Assembly: GCF_002926165.1 (NCBI RefSeq)
Contig: NZ_MAGP01000105.1
Coordinates: forward strand, 27,755 to 91,754
Direction: 5' to 3'
Length of the DNA stretch: 64,000 nt
Source of the DNA: Micromonospora chalcea
Lineage (GTDB): Bacteria > Actinomycetota > Actinomycetes > Mycobacteriales > Micromonosporaceae
Shown: piece by piece, positions 22,561 through 31,557 of the stretch
Numbering within the stretch: the stretch's first letter is position 1
Layout: every line of letters begins with the position of its first letter
Program-made: the position numbers and the translations under genes
The notes under the pieces: model-generated
Seen by the model: only the letters and a program-made list of their open reading frames with translations
Database searches by the model: none
What the model was told of the DNA's origin: nothing

Positions 22561-24240
22561 GTGAGCACCCATTCGACACTGCTGTTCGTGCTCGCCGCCG
22601 TCGCGGTCGTCATCGCCGTACGGTGGGTGGCCTCCCGCACCGGCCTGCCCGCCGCCGCGCTCCTGCCGCTCATCGGCATCGCGTACGCGCTGCTCCCCGG
22701 CCCCAACATCGGCCTCGATCCCGACCTCGTGCTCATGGTCGTGCTGCCGCCGCTGCTCTACAGTGCCGCGCTCGACTCCTCCCTGCTGGACATCCGGCGC
22801 AACCTGCGGATCGTGGTCAGCCTCTCGGTGCTGCTGGTGCTCCTCACCGGACTGCTCGTCGGCGTCGGGTTCCACCTGTTCGTCGCCGGCGCGACCCTGG
22901 CCGCCGGCATCGCGGTCGGCGCCGCCGTCGCCCCGCCCGACCCGGTCGCCGCCCTGGCCGTGGGCCGCCGGGTCAACCTGCCGCCGAAGATGGTCACGAT
23001 CATCCAGGGCGAAGGGCTGCTGAACGACGCCACCGCGCTGACCATGCTCAGCGTCGCGGTGGCCGCCGCCGTGGGCGGCGAGTTCTCGTTCCACGCAGCG
23101 GTCGGGCAGTTCGTGCTCGCGGCGGCCGGCGGAATCGCCGTGGGTGTCGTCGTCGCCCGGGCCAAACGGCTGGTCCGGCCGCTCACCGCGGACCCGCTGC
23201 TGTCCAACGCCATCTCGCTCGCGACACCGTTCGTGGCGTACCTGCTCGGCGAGGCGCTGCACGTCTCCGGCGTACTCGCAGTGGTGGTCGCCGGCCTGAT
23301 CGTCGGCCATCAGACGCCGCAGTTCGGGTCCGGGGCGGCCCGCCTCCAGACCAACGCCGTGTGGCGGCTCGTCGACTTCCTGCTCGAAGGCTTCGTCTTC
23401 CTGCTCATCGGCCAGCAACTCCCCGCCGTCGTGCGGGGCCTGCGCCAGTACGAGACGTCCACCATCGCCGTCGCCGTCGCCGTGTCCGTCGGCGTGGTCC
23501 TGCTCCTGCGCCCGGCCTGGCTGATCCTGACCCAGTGGCTCCCCCGGTCGCTGCACACCCGGCTGGGCGGCGTCGCCGAACAGGACGACACCGACCCGCC
23601 CGGCGCGGCGCGGCGAACCGGGCGAGCCGACCGCAACGCCCGCGGACTGACCGCACGCGAGGTGGTGGCGCTGAGCTGGTCCGGCACCCGGGGCGTGATC
23701 AGTCTGGCCGCCATCTTCACGCTGCCGCTCACCACCAACAGCGGAGACCCGTTCCCCGACCGCGACCTGCTGCTGTTCTGCACCTTCGTGGTGGTCCTGG
23801 TGACGCTGGTCGGGCAGGGCCTGACGTTCGCGCCGCTCGTGCGGATGCTCGGCCTGCGCGCCGACGAGGCAGACCAGGCCCGGGTACGCAACGAGGCCCG
23901 CTCCGCCGCCGTCGAGGCCGCCCTGGCCCGCCTCGACACCGTCGCCGCCGAGGAACCGGACACGCGGGTGGCGGTCGACACCACACGCGCCCAGTTGCTG
24001 ACCCGGCTGGCCCGCTACCGGGGGCGGCTCGACCTGCTCCAGCAAAGCGGATCGTCGGAGCTGCCCACCTCACCCGAGTACGAGACGGCGCTGCGGGTCC
24101 ACCGGACCGCGCTGGAGGCACAGCGCGAGGAGTTGCTGCGGTGGCGCGACTCCGGCCGGCTGCCGGACGAGGGACTGCGCGTGCTGGAACGCGAACTCGA
24201 CCACGAGGAGCTGCTGCTGCCGAAGCGGGCGCCGAGCTGA
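22561..24240 (+). CDS. Na+(K+)/H+ antiporter, CPA1 family
   Basis: 559 residues from GTG 22561. About 12 membrane helices up to residue 430; conserved CPA1 features include PPLLYSAALDSS, APPDPVAALAVGR with the essential Asp of helix 5 (near 125), QGEGLLNDATAL (ion-binding Asn-Asp), and SWSGTRGVISLAA. The C-terminal 125 residues are cytosolic, charged and helical. It exchanges monovalent cations for protons and helps pH and salt balance. Divergent from the Clp-N/HTH regulator and probably under its control through the two operators. Confidence 0.93.
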   Translation: MSTHSTLLFVLAAVAVVIAVRWVASRTGLPAAALLPLIGIAYALLPGPNIGLDPDLVLMVVLPPLLYSAALDSSLLDIRRNLRIVVSLSVLLVLLTGLLVGVGFHLFVAGATLAAGIAVGAAVAPPDPVAALAVGRRVNLPPKMVTIIQGEGLLNDATALTMLSVAVAAAVGGEFSFHAAVGQFVLAAAGGIAVGVVVARAKRLVRPLTADPLLSNAISLATPFVAYLLGEALHVSGVLAVVVAGLIVGHQTPQFGSGAARLQTNAVWRLVDFLLEGFVFLLIGQQLPAVVRGLRQYETSTIAVAVAVSVGVVLLLRPAWLILTQWLPRSLHTRLGGVAEQDDTDPPGAARRTGRADRNARGLTAREVVALSWSGTRGVISLAAIFTLPLTTNSGDPFPDRDLLLFCTFVVVLVTLVGQGLTFAPLVRMLGLRADEADQARVRNEARSAAVEAALARLDTVAAEEPDTRVAVDTTRAQLLTRLARYRGRLDLLQQSGSSELPTSPEYETALRVHRTALEAQREELLRWRDSGRLPDEGLRVLERELDHEELLLPKRAPS

Positions 24241-24267
24241 CTCCGGGCCCGGCGCCCGCCGGCCGCC

Positions 24268-26922
24268 TCACAGCTGGCGCAGGATCACCGGATCCTTGAT
24301 CTTCTTGTCGGCGGCCAGCAGCAACGCCTTGCTGATGATCTCGCCGAGCCGGCTGTCACCCTCGAACGGCAGGAACATCTCCGGCTCCTTCGCCTTCGCC
24401 GAGTCCGGGATGACGCACAGGTACCGCTCGTCCGGGGCGATCAGGATGTTGCCCGAGCCGCAGTGGATGCGGTACGTGTGCAGATCGCCGCGTACCTCCA
24501 GGAACCTGTCGGTGAGCGTGCAGCGACCGGCGATCGCCAGCCGGGGGATCAGCTCCGCCAGCACGTCCCGGCGCGTCCGGCCGGTCGGGGTCAGCTCGCC
24601 GAAGCTGTTCTGCGCCCAGTAGTCGCGATACCGGCCCTCCGGCCCACCGTCGTACCAGTTCGGGTCGGCGCCCACCCCGGCCGCGGCCACGAACAGGTCG
24701 ACGTCGCGCATCACCTCGCTCAGCACGACCGGCGGAACCTGCGCCAGCGGAACCGGCAGGCGCTCGCCCCGGATGAAGAACAGCTGGTCGGTCCCCATCG
24801 TGTCGAACACGAGGTCGTCGTCCCGGTGCTCGATCCCGGCGACACCCAGTTCGGCGCGCAGCCCCCAGTCCGGGAGGGCCAGCCAGGGCAGGTTGTAGGA
24901 CGCCCCGTCGTTGCGGTGCTGGACGTACGACCAGCCACGCCGGGACAGCAGCGCGTTGAGCCGGTGCTGACGCACGATGTGCGCGGCGAACCGGTTGGAG
25001 TACACGCCAGTGGCCCGCTCCGCGTCGGTGAGCAGGTACTGCTCCCGGTGAGCCTGCTTGAACGGCTGGGTGATCGCGTGCCGGGTGAGGAAGTCCCGCC
25101 ACGGCCCCACCGCGTCGGGGTCGAGCACCGGATGCCACAACCGGACCGTCGCGTCGTCGGCCGGCTCGAGCACGGTGTCGTCCGCTGTGCGCAGCGCCTC
25201 ACCGGCCCAGCAGCAGGCCACGCCGTCGACCGTCCAGACGAGACGCCGGGCCAGCGTACGGGCCAGCGGATGGTCCAGGAACCGCTCGCGCCACTGCTCG
25301 ACGGTCCACGAACGGTCGCGCCGCAGCAGCCCTTCCAGCCGGTCGCGGGTGGCGACGAGCGTCGCGGCGACGTCGACGACAGTCGCCTTCAGCTCCTTCA
25401 CCTCCTCGCCGTGCTCCCTGCGCACCTGCGCCGGAGGCGTCCTGACCACCTTGCCGTCCGCGTTGCGCCACACCACTACGGCGTCGACACCGCGCACCTC
25501 CAGCTCGTACGAGCAGTCGCCCAGCTTGTCCGCGAGCGGCAGCCCGAAGCCGGGCAGGGCCATCTCCTCGACGTCCTCCCGGCTGACGCCGCGCGCCTCG
25601 GCGTGCCGGGTCAGCCCCTTCTCCACCAGGCGCAGGGTGCTCTTGTAGGTCAGCCGCGAGGACAACCGCGCCAGCTGGGCGAGCGCGGCCGGGTGATCGG
25701 TGTCGACGAGCGCCGCGACCGCGGCGTTCGCAAGCTTCGGGCTCGCCGGGCCGTGGCCGGAGATCTTGCGGGCGGCCCGTTCCGCGATCTGGCCGAAGCT
25801 GCGCAGGGTCTCGTCGGACGGCGGGCACATCGTCCGCATCCAGAGCAGGCCCCACAGCAGCCTGACGTTGTAGCGGTCGATCATCCGTGGCGGCATGTCC
25901 TTGATGTGGCCGGCGCAGCACGTGGTCATGCGCAGCGGCAGGCTGCGCGCCTGCCCGACGAGCGGAAGCCAGTCGTCGAGCCGGGCGGTGAACTCGTCGA
26001 CGCCCACCGCGTCGAGCAGCGACCGGGCCTGCTTGCGCCAACCGGCCGTCGGCTTCGCCTTGTCCACCTCGACCGGGCAGTGCGCCAGCAGCGCCTCCCA
26101 GGCGGACCTCCGGTCCGCCGGCATCGCCTCGATGTCCGCGACGGCGCGATCGGCCCACTGCTCACCGACGTTGGGGATCGGCCACATCCGGTCGGCCTCG
26201 TCGCTGATGTAACTCAGCGAGCGCTCGATCCCGGTCCGGCGCCAGGTCGCCAGCGCCGCCGGGTTCACCCGCCCGGCCGCCGCCTCCACCTGGATGGAAT
26301 CCCAGGTGAACCGGTTGAGGTGCCAACTCCAGTAATTGAATCCCAGCCAAGCCTGGGTGCCCAGCCGGCCGAGCCAGGCCGAGCCGTCGAGGCCGCCGCC
26401 GGAGCGCACGACAGGGATCAGCCTGGTCTGCTCGTCACCGCTCTCCCCTGGCACCGTCAGCGCGTCGAAGACCACCTGGCGCACCGGCGCCGGTTGCGCG
26501 GCCAGAAGTTCTTCCGTCCGGCGCCACGCCTCGCCCCGGGCCCGGTCCCACACGCTCACGTCCTGGTACGGCCGCCCGGGCAGGTGGCCGACCATCGTCA
26601 GCGCGGCGGCGGCACGGCGGTCATGATCCGCCTCGTCGCCGGCCAGGTCGGTCACGGCGGCGGCAACCGACTCGGCCTTCCGAATGGCCTCCGACAGCAG
26701 CTCGTCCCGCGGCGGAGCGGGATCGCCGGACCTGCGCGTGGCGTCGAGCGCGGCGAGCAGCGCCGGAACCGAACCGGCCGGCGCCCAGCCGAACACGGCC
26801 ACCACCCCGTCGAGGAATCGCCGCAGGTGATGCTCGTTGAAGGTCTGGTCGTCGCTCTCGCGCCAGCCGCTCACCGCGTCGACCACCTCGCGCAGCGCCG
26901 CCTGCACGTCCTGCGTGTCCAC
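24268..26922 (-). CDS. DUF4132 protein
   Basis: 884 residues from GTG 26922, placed directly after the stop of the small upstream gene (TGAGTG, no gap). The C-terminal half (about 560-880) is the DUF4132 domain (VGPWRDFLTRHAITQPFKQ, AHREQYLLTDAE, NRFAAHIVRQHRLNALLSRRGW, and a final region with FLEVRGDLHTYRIHCGSGNI). DUF4132 is the domain of E. coli YehI and MolR; its activity is unknown. The N-terminal 500 residues are a helical repeat-like region with no recognised domain. No WGR domain is visible. Its zero-base linkage to a Gly-Gly-ending beta-grasp protein is the most informative context. Confidence 0.88.
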   Translation of the reverse strand: MDTQDVQAALREVVDAVSGWRESDDQTFNEHHLRRFLDGVVAVFGWAPAGSVPALLAALDATRRSGDPAPPRDELLSEAIRKAESVAAAVTDLAGDEADHDRRAAAALTMVGHLPGRPYQDVSVWDRARGEAWRRTEELLAAQPAPVRQVVFDALTVPGESGDEQTRLIPVVRSGGGLDGSAWLGRLGTQAWLGFNYWSWHLNRFTWDSIQVEAAAGRVNPAALATWRRTGIERSLSYISDEADRMWPIPNVGEQWADRAVADIEAMPADRRSAWEALLAHCPVEVDKAKPTAGWRKQARSLLDAVGVDEFTARLDDWLPLVGQARSLPLRMTTCCAGHIKDMPPRMIDRYNVRLLWGLLWMRTMCPPSDETLRSFGQIAERAARKISGHGPASPKLANAAVAALVDTDHPAALAQLARLSSRLTYKSTLRLVEKGLTRHAEARGVSREDVEEMALPGFGLPLADKLGDCSYELEVRGVDAVVVWRNADGKVVRTPPAQVRREHGEEVKELKATVVDVAATLVATRDRLEGLLRRDRSWTVEQWRERFLDHPLARTLARRLVWTVDGVACCWAGEALRTADDTVLEPADDATVRLWHPVLDPDAVGPWRDFLTRHAITQPFKQAHREQYLLTDAERATGVYSNRFAAHIVRQHRLNALLSRRGWSYVQHRNDGASYNLPWLALPDWGLRAELGVAGIEHRDDDLVFDTMGTDQLFFIRGERLPVPLAQVPPVVLSEVMRDVDLFVAAAGVGADPNWYDGGPEGRYRDYWAQNSFGELTPTGRTRRDVLAELIPRLAIAGRCTLTDRFLEVRGDLHTYRIHCGSGNILIAPDERYLCVIPDSAKAKEPEMFLPFEGDSRLGEIISKALLLAADKKIKDPVILRQL

Positions 26923-27261
26923 TCAGCCACCCACCAACGGGACGAGCTTGAGGAAGGTGACGCGCGATCCCGCGTGCAGGCGGACCTTCTCCTCCAGGTC
27001 GGTGACCTGGCGGTCGTCGACGAGCACCACGAAGGCGTTGCGGCCGAACGCGTCGAGTGTCATCCGCGTCCGCTCCTCGGGATCGGCGTCCGCGCCGGAC
27101 TCGGCGATCCCGAGGGAAACCCGACGGCGGATCAACTCGGCGAGGGGCAGCGTCTCCTCGAAGACCTCGATGGTCCACGCGGGCCCGCCCGGAGCTCCGA
27201 CCACCTCGTCGGTGACTGTGATCAATGGCATGGCGGAGAAGGTAACGCTTCCCTCCGACAC
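26923..27261 (-). CDS. Small beta-grasp (ubiquitin/MoaD-like) protein ending in Gly-Gly
   Basis: 112 residues from GTG 27261, or 102 from ATG 27231. The second half is a clear beta-grasp pattern: strands WTIEVF and FVVLVDD, helix LAELIRRRV, then VRLHAGSRVTFLKLVPLVGG, very like the end of MoaD and ThiS (Gly-x-x-Val-x-Phe-x-x-x-x-x-Gly-Gly). The Gly-Gly is the last pair of residues, the form needed for activation by an E1-like enzyme or a sulfur carrier. No E1-like or MoaE gene lies near. Followed at once by DUF4132. The function could be protein tagging, sulfur transfer or only a structural scaffold. Confidence 0.72.
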   Translation of the reverse strand: MSEGSVTFSAMPLITVTDEVVGAPGGPAWTIEVFEETLPLAELIRRRVSLGIAESGADADPEERTRMTLDAFGRNAFVVLVDDRQVTDLEEKVRLHAGSRVTFLKLVPLVGG

Positions 27262-27337
27262 CTCAGCATTTTGTGTGACCTGACCGCGTACCGGACAGTC
27301 TCCACGGTGTACGAGATCATTCCGTGAAGGCGAGGTT

Positions 27338-28813
27338 GTGAGCGTGTCCTATCCCGCGTACCCGAACAGGGCCGACATGTCGGCGGTGGTGGACGCGGCT
27401 CGCCGCGGCGACCGGGCGGCGACGGACGAGGTGGTCTCGCACTGTCTGCCGCTGGTCTACAACATCGTGGGCCGGGCGCTGAACCGGTCGGCCGACGTCG
27501 ACGACGTGGTGCAGAACACGATGCTGAGCGTCGTACGCGGCCTGCCGGGCGTCCGCGAGCCGCGGCTGTTCCGGTCGTGGCTGGTCGCCGTCACCATGAA
27601 CGAGATCCGCACCCACACGCAGCGCCGGCCCACCACACTGGCGCCGCCGGAGGACATCGACAACGTGATCGACCCGCGCGCGGACTTCGAGGACCTGACC
27701 CTGACCCAGCTCCGCCTCGCCGACCAGCGCCGCGAGGTCGTGCTGGCCACGCGCTGGCTGGACGACGACCACCGCCACCTGCTGTCCCTGTGGTGGCTGG
27801 TCGAGGCCGGTCACCTCACCCGCGCCGACCTGGTCGACGCCCTGCGCCTGGAGCCACATCACGTGACCGTGCGGGTGTCCCGGATGAAGGCGCAACTGGA
27901 CACCGCCCGGCTGGTGGTGCGAGCCCTCACCGCGCGGCCCGGCTGCGCCGGCCTGCGCGACACCGCGTCGGGCTGGAACGGTCAGCCGGCGCCGCTGTGG
28001 CGCAAGCGGTTCGCGCGGCATCTCCGGGACTGCGCGCACTGCCCGGACGCGACGAACGACCTGGTGCCCGCCGAACGACTGCTCGCCGGCCTGGCGCTCA
28101 CGCCGCCCCCGGCCGCACTCGCCTCGGACGTCACGCAGAAGCTGCACGCCGTCGCCTCCGTGTCGCCCGTCGCCCCGGCCGGTACGCACGCCGTGGCGGC
28201 CGGAGCGAGGTCCGGGCTCTCGTTGTCCAAGACCCTGGTCGGCGTCGCCGCGGCCGTTGCCGTGCTCGGCGGGGGTGGTCTGATCCTTGCCAACTACCCG
28301 AGCGGGCCCGACCGGCAGCCCGCGGCCGCGACTGCTGTGCAGCCCGCGCCCGAGACGACCGCACCCGCGCTCACACCCTCCCCGACCGCCGCCCTCCCGA
28401 GCCCCACCCCGAGCCGGTCGGCGAAGCCCAGCAAGTCGCCAAAGCCGACCCCGTCGCCGGTCAAGTCCACCGCCACGTCCAACGGCTTGTCAGCAGCGGA
28501 ACGGCGGCTGCTGGTGCTGCTCAACGAGCGGCGTCGCGCGCTCGGGCTGACCGAGGTCAAGCTGGGCGCGGCGCAACACCGGGAGGCGGAGTCCTGCGTA
28601 CGGCGGAACCTGAACGCGAGCGGGTTGCAGCACTGCGGGCACGAGGTGCTGTTCGCCTCGTCGGGCAACTCCTCGCCGGAGCAGATGATCGAGGCGTGGT
28701 TCAACAGTCCGGGCCACAAGACGGCGTTGACGTACGCCAGCTCCCGCTTCGCCGGACCGGCGATCGTGTTCAACGGCAGCCGCCAGGTCGCCGCCATCAA
28801 CATCGACTACTGA
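27338..28813 (+). CDS. ECF sigma factor fused to membrane anchor and extracellular CAP domain
   Basis: 491 residues from GTG 27338 (AAGGCGAGG before it). Residues 15-95 are sigma region 2 (VDDVVQNTMLSVVRGL), 120-200 a region-4-like part (HHVTVRVSRMKAQL). Then a His-x-x-x-Cys-x-x-Cys zinc-like motif (H228, C232, C235) as in anti-sigma domains, one membrane helix (about 298-319), a Pro/Ser/Thr linker (322-382) and a CAP/SCP domain (385-491) with the GHE (435-436) and SPGHK (457-461) residues. One chain thus combines sigma factor, anti-sigma-like region and an outside sensor or enzyme. No separate anti-sigma gene is next to it. Confidence 0.87.
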   Translation: MSVSYPAYPNRADMSAVVDAARRGDRAATDEVVSHCLPLVYNIVGRALNRSADVDDVVQNTMLSVVRGLPGVREPRLFRSWLVAVTMNEIRTHTQRRPTTLAPPEDIDNVIDPRADFEDLTLTQLRLADQRREVVLATRWLDDDHRHLLSLWWLVEAGHLTRADLVDALRLEPHHVTVRVSRMKAQLDTARLVVRALTARPGCAGLRDTASGWNGQPAPLWRKRFARHLRDCAHCPDATNDLVPAERLLAGLALTPPPAALASDVTQKLHAVASVSPVAPAGTHAVAAGARSGLSLSKTLVGVAAAVAVLGGGGLILANYPSGPDRQPAAATAVQPAPETTAPALTPSPTAALPSPTPSRSAKPSKSPKPTPSPVKSTATSNGLSAAERRLLVLLNERRRALGLTEVKLGAAQHREAESCVRRNLNASGLQHCGHEVLFASSGNSSPEQMIEAWFNSPGHKTALTYASSRFAGPAIVFNGSRQVAAINIDY

Positions 28814-28834
28814 GGCGGTCGCTACGCTCCCCCG

Positions 28835-29815
28835 ATGACGCACGAGAAGGAGATCGTCGAGCCGGTCGACCTGTGCCTTCCGGACGGGCGGCTCAACCCC
28901 GCCGCGGTCGGCTGGACCCGCCGGCCGCTGCACCGGGCGAACCTACGCGGTTGGGGTAGAACCAAGCGCTGGGAGTACTGGGGGATAGTGACGCCGACCC
29001 ACATCGTCGGCCTCGTCGCGTCGTCGCTGGACTACGCCGGGGTGCACGGCGTCTACGTGCTCGACCGCGCCACGAAGGTCGAGACCGGCACGGACGCCGT
29101 GGTCCCCTTCGCCCGCGGCGTCGTCATGCCGCCGATCAGCGGCGTGGGCGCCGTGCACGCGCACGGAGGCGGCCTGTCGATCGACATCGACCAGACCACC
29201 GAGGGCAGCACGATCCGTGCCACCGCGCCGGGCATCCAGATCGACCTCGTGGTGCCGCTCCCGCCCGGCCACGAGTCGCTCGGCGTCGTGGTCCCGTGGA
29301 GCACGCGCCGGTTCCAGTACACGGTCAAGGACGTCGGGCGCCCGGTGCGCGGCTCACTGCGGGTGAACGGTACGACGCACGTCGTGGACGAGCGGGACTC
29401 GTTCGCCGTGCTCGACCACGGCCGGGGCAAGTGGCCGTACGCGATCACGTGGAACTGGGCGGCGGGCAGCGGATCGGACGTGTCGATCCAGCTCGGCGGC
29501 AAGTGGACCGACGGCACCGGCTCGACCGAGAACGCACTGTTCACCGGCGGCCGGCTGCACAAGCTCGGCGCCGAACTGCGCTGGAGCTACGACCGCCGCG
29601 ACTGGCTGCGGCCGTGGCGGATCAGCGGTGATCGCGTCGAGGTGGAGTTCCACCCGTTCCACGAGAAGGTCTCCCGCACCAACCTCGGCGTCGTGGCCAG
29701 CGAGACCCACCAGTGCTTCGGGCACTTCTCCGGCTGGGCCCAGGCGGACGACGGCGAACGGGTGGCTCTGGACGGCCTGGTCGGCTGGGCGGAGGAAGCT
29801 CAGAACCGCTGGTGA
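28835..29815 (+). CDS. DUF2804 family protein
   Basis: 326 residues. It matches the DUF2804 pattern: an early EPVDLCLPDGRLNPAAVGWTRRPL, GRTKRWEYWG near 45-55, a central PLPPGHESLGVVVPWSTRRFQYTVKD, HGRGKWPYAITWNWAAG near 205, and a beta-rich remainder. The fold is a lipocalin/AttH-like beta-structure; the biochemical role is unknown. No signal peptide, so it is cytosolic. It ends 16 bases inside the convergent GH2 gene. Confidence 0.87.
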   Translation: MTHEKEIVEPVDLCLPDGRLNPAAVGWTRRPLHRANLRGWGRTKRWEYWGIVTPTHIVGLVASSLDYAGVHGVYVLDRATKVETGTDAVVPFARGVVMPPISGVGAVHAHGGGLSIDIDQTTEGSTIRATAPGIQIDLVVPLPPGHESLGVVVPWSTRRFQYTVKDVGRPVRGSLRVNGTTHVVDERDSFAVLDHGRGKWPYAITWNWAAGSGSDVSIQLGGKWTDGTGSTENALFTGGRLHKLGAELRWSYDRRDWLRPWRISGDRVEVEFHPFHEKVSRTNLGVVASETHQCFGHFSGWAQADDGERVALDGLVGWAEEAQNRW

Positions 29816-31557
29816 CGCAGCCGCTCGTTGACCTGACGGACCACGTCCTCGGGAAGCTTGACCACGCGCCGGTCGTACGTGAGCAGACCGTTCAGCTCGT
29901 CCTCCACGTCGGACAGCTGGGTGTAGACGGTCGCGCTCAGACCGGCCCGGATCGCGGGCACGATCTGCTCGGTGTGCAGCCGCGTGAACGCCTCCGCCAG
30001 GTCCTCGGCGCTCCGGTACCGCCGGTAACCGAAATCCTTGCGGCTGAAGGCGTGCCCGTCGACGCGCAGGTTGTAGCCGCCGTACTCGGACAGCACCAGC
30101 GCCCGGCGGTCGCCGCGTCGCCGCAGCACCCGGAAGCGGCGGAAGTAGACGTGCAGGCTGCGCAGGTCGCCGCCGCCCTGGTCGTGCCAGCCGCTGGCGT
30201 GGTCGACCGTACGGGTGCTGTCGAGTTCGGCGACCTCGCGGGCGATCCGGGCCGCGTCGAACTGCCCCCAGCCCTCGTTGAAGGGCACCCACACGGCGAG
30301 GCTCACCACGTTGCGCAGGTGCTCGACGGTGTCGCGCAGCTCGGCCCGGAACCGGTCCCGTCCACCGGCGTCGGCACGGCCGAACCAGCGCCGCCACCGG
30401 CCCCGGTCGGGCAGCCGCAGCGGCGTCACCGCCGGCGCGGTGACGACCAGCGGGTGGTAACTGCTGCCGCCGTTGACCATGTCCTGCCAGACCAGCATCC
30501 CCAGCCGGTCGCAGTGGTGATACCAGCGCAGCGGCTCGATCTTGATGTGCTTGCGCAGCATGGTGAACCCGAGCCGCTTCATGGTGGCGATGTCGGCGAT
30601 CATCGCCTCGTCGGAGGGCGCCGTGTACATGCCGTCCGACCAGTAGCCCTGATCGAGGATGCCGGCGTGGAAGTACGGCCGCCCGTTGAGCAGCAGCCGG
30701 GGCACGCCGTCCCCGTCCGGTCCGACACCGAACGAACGCATGCCGAAGTAGCTGCGTACCCGGTCCGCGCCCAACTCGGCGGTCACGTCGTAGAGGAACG
30801 GATCCTCGGGGCTCCACTGCCGTACCTCGGGGATCGGGATGCGAACGGCCACGCCGACGGGTGCGGTGGCCTCGGCCACCGCGACCCCGTCGGCCAGGAT
30901 CCGGATGCCGGCGTCGCCGGCATCCGCCGTCGCGTGCACCGTCACCTCGACGCACCGCTCGTCGAGGAGCGGGGTCAGGGTGAGGTGCCGCAGGTGTACG
31001 GCGGGCACGCTCTCGGCCCACACCGTCTGCCAGATCCCGGACTGGGCGGTGTACCAGATGCCGCCGCGGCGCAACCGCTGCTTGCCCCGGGAGTGGTGGC
31101 CGGTGTCGCTGTCGTCCTGGACCGCCACGACCAGGACGTTGGCGTCCTCGCGGAGCGCGTCGGTGATGTCGCAGGTGAACGGCAGATACCCGCCGGTATG
31201 GCCGCCGACAGCAACGCCGTTCAGGTAGACCTGGCAGGTCTGGTCGACCGCGCCGAAGTGCAGCAGCAGGCGCGAGCCGGCCGCGTGGAAGCCCACCGGG
31301 AGGGTCAGCGGTCGGCGGTACCAGAGCGTCTCGCCCGGCTGGAGCTGCCGCCCGACGCCGGAGAGCGTGGACTCCGGGGAGAACGGCACGAGGATTTCGC
31401 CGTCGTAGCGTTCCGGCTCGGTGGACGAACCGGTGATCGCGTACTCCCACCGGCCGTTGAGGTTGAGATAGCTGTCCCGGGCGAACTGCGGGCGGGGGTA
31501 CTCGGGCAGGACACGCTCCGGGTCGAGCGTGGAGCCCCACGGGGTCAGCAGCGTCAT
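29800..31557 (-). CDS. Glycoside hydrolase family 2 protein
   Basis: 585 residues from ATG 31557, overlapping the MFS gene by 4 bases (ATGA). It has the GH2 layout: jelly-roll sugar-binding domain (about 25-180, ending in SGIWQTVWAE), immunoglobulin-like domain (180-280), TIM barrel (285-585). The catalytic acid/base is in VPFNEGWGQ and the nucleophile in LSEYGG. Retaining beta-galactosidase, beta-glucuronidase or beta-mannosidase activity is possible; the substrate cannot be fixed. No signal peptide, so it likely acts on sugars imported by the MFS protein. Confidence 0.9.
   Translation of the reverse strand: MTLLTPWGSTLDPERVLPEYPRPQFARDSYLNLNGRWEYAITGSSTEPERYDGEILVPFSPESTLSGVGRQLQPGETLWYRRPLTLPVGFHAAGSRLLLHFGAVDQTCQVYLNGVAVGGHTGGYLPFTCDITDALREDANVLVVAVQDDSDTGHHSRGKQRLRRGGIWYTAQSGIWQTVWAESVPAVHLRHLTLTPLLDERCVEVTVHATADAGDAGIRILADGVAVAEATAPVGVAVRIPIPEVRQWSPEDPFLYDVTAELGADRVRSYFGMRSFGVGPDGDGVPRLLLNGRPYFHAGILDQGYWSDGMYTAPSDEAMIADIATMKRLGFTMLRKHIKIEPLRWYHHCDRLGMLVWQDMVNGGSSYHPLVVTAPAVTPLRLPDRGRWRRWFGRADAGGRDRFRAELRDTVEHLRNVVSLAVWVPFNEGWGQFDAARIAREVAELDSTRTVDHASGWHDQGGGDLRSLHVYFRRFRVLRRRGDRRALVLSEYGGYNLRVDGHAFSRKDFGYRRYRSAEDLAEAFTRLHTEQIVPAIRAGLSATVYTQLSDVEDELNGLLTYDRRVVKLPEDVVRQVNERLRHQRF

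Noticed and set aside
22531..22561. Earlier ATG start for the antiporter
   Set aside because: The TAGGGT -10 box lies inside this extension, and the protein starts naturally at the GTG after it.
24463..27327. A very long plus-strand open frame over the DUF4132 gene
   Set aside because: It mirrors the minus-strand gene, has an unnatural Arg/Pro/Val/His composition and would cover the promoter of the sigma gene.
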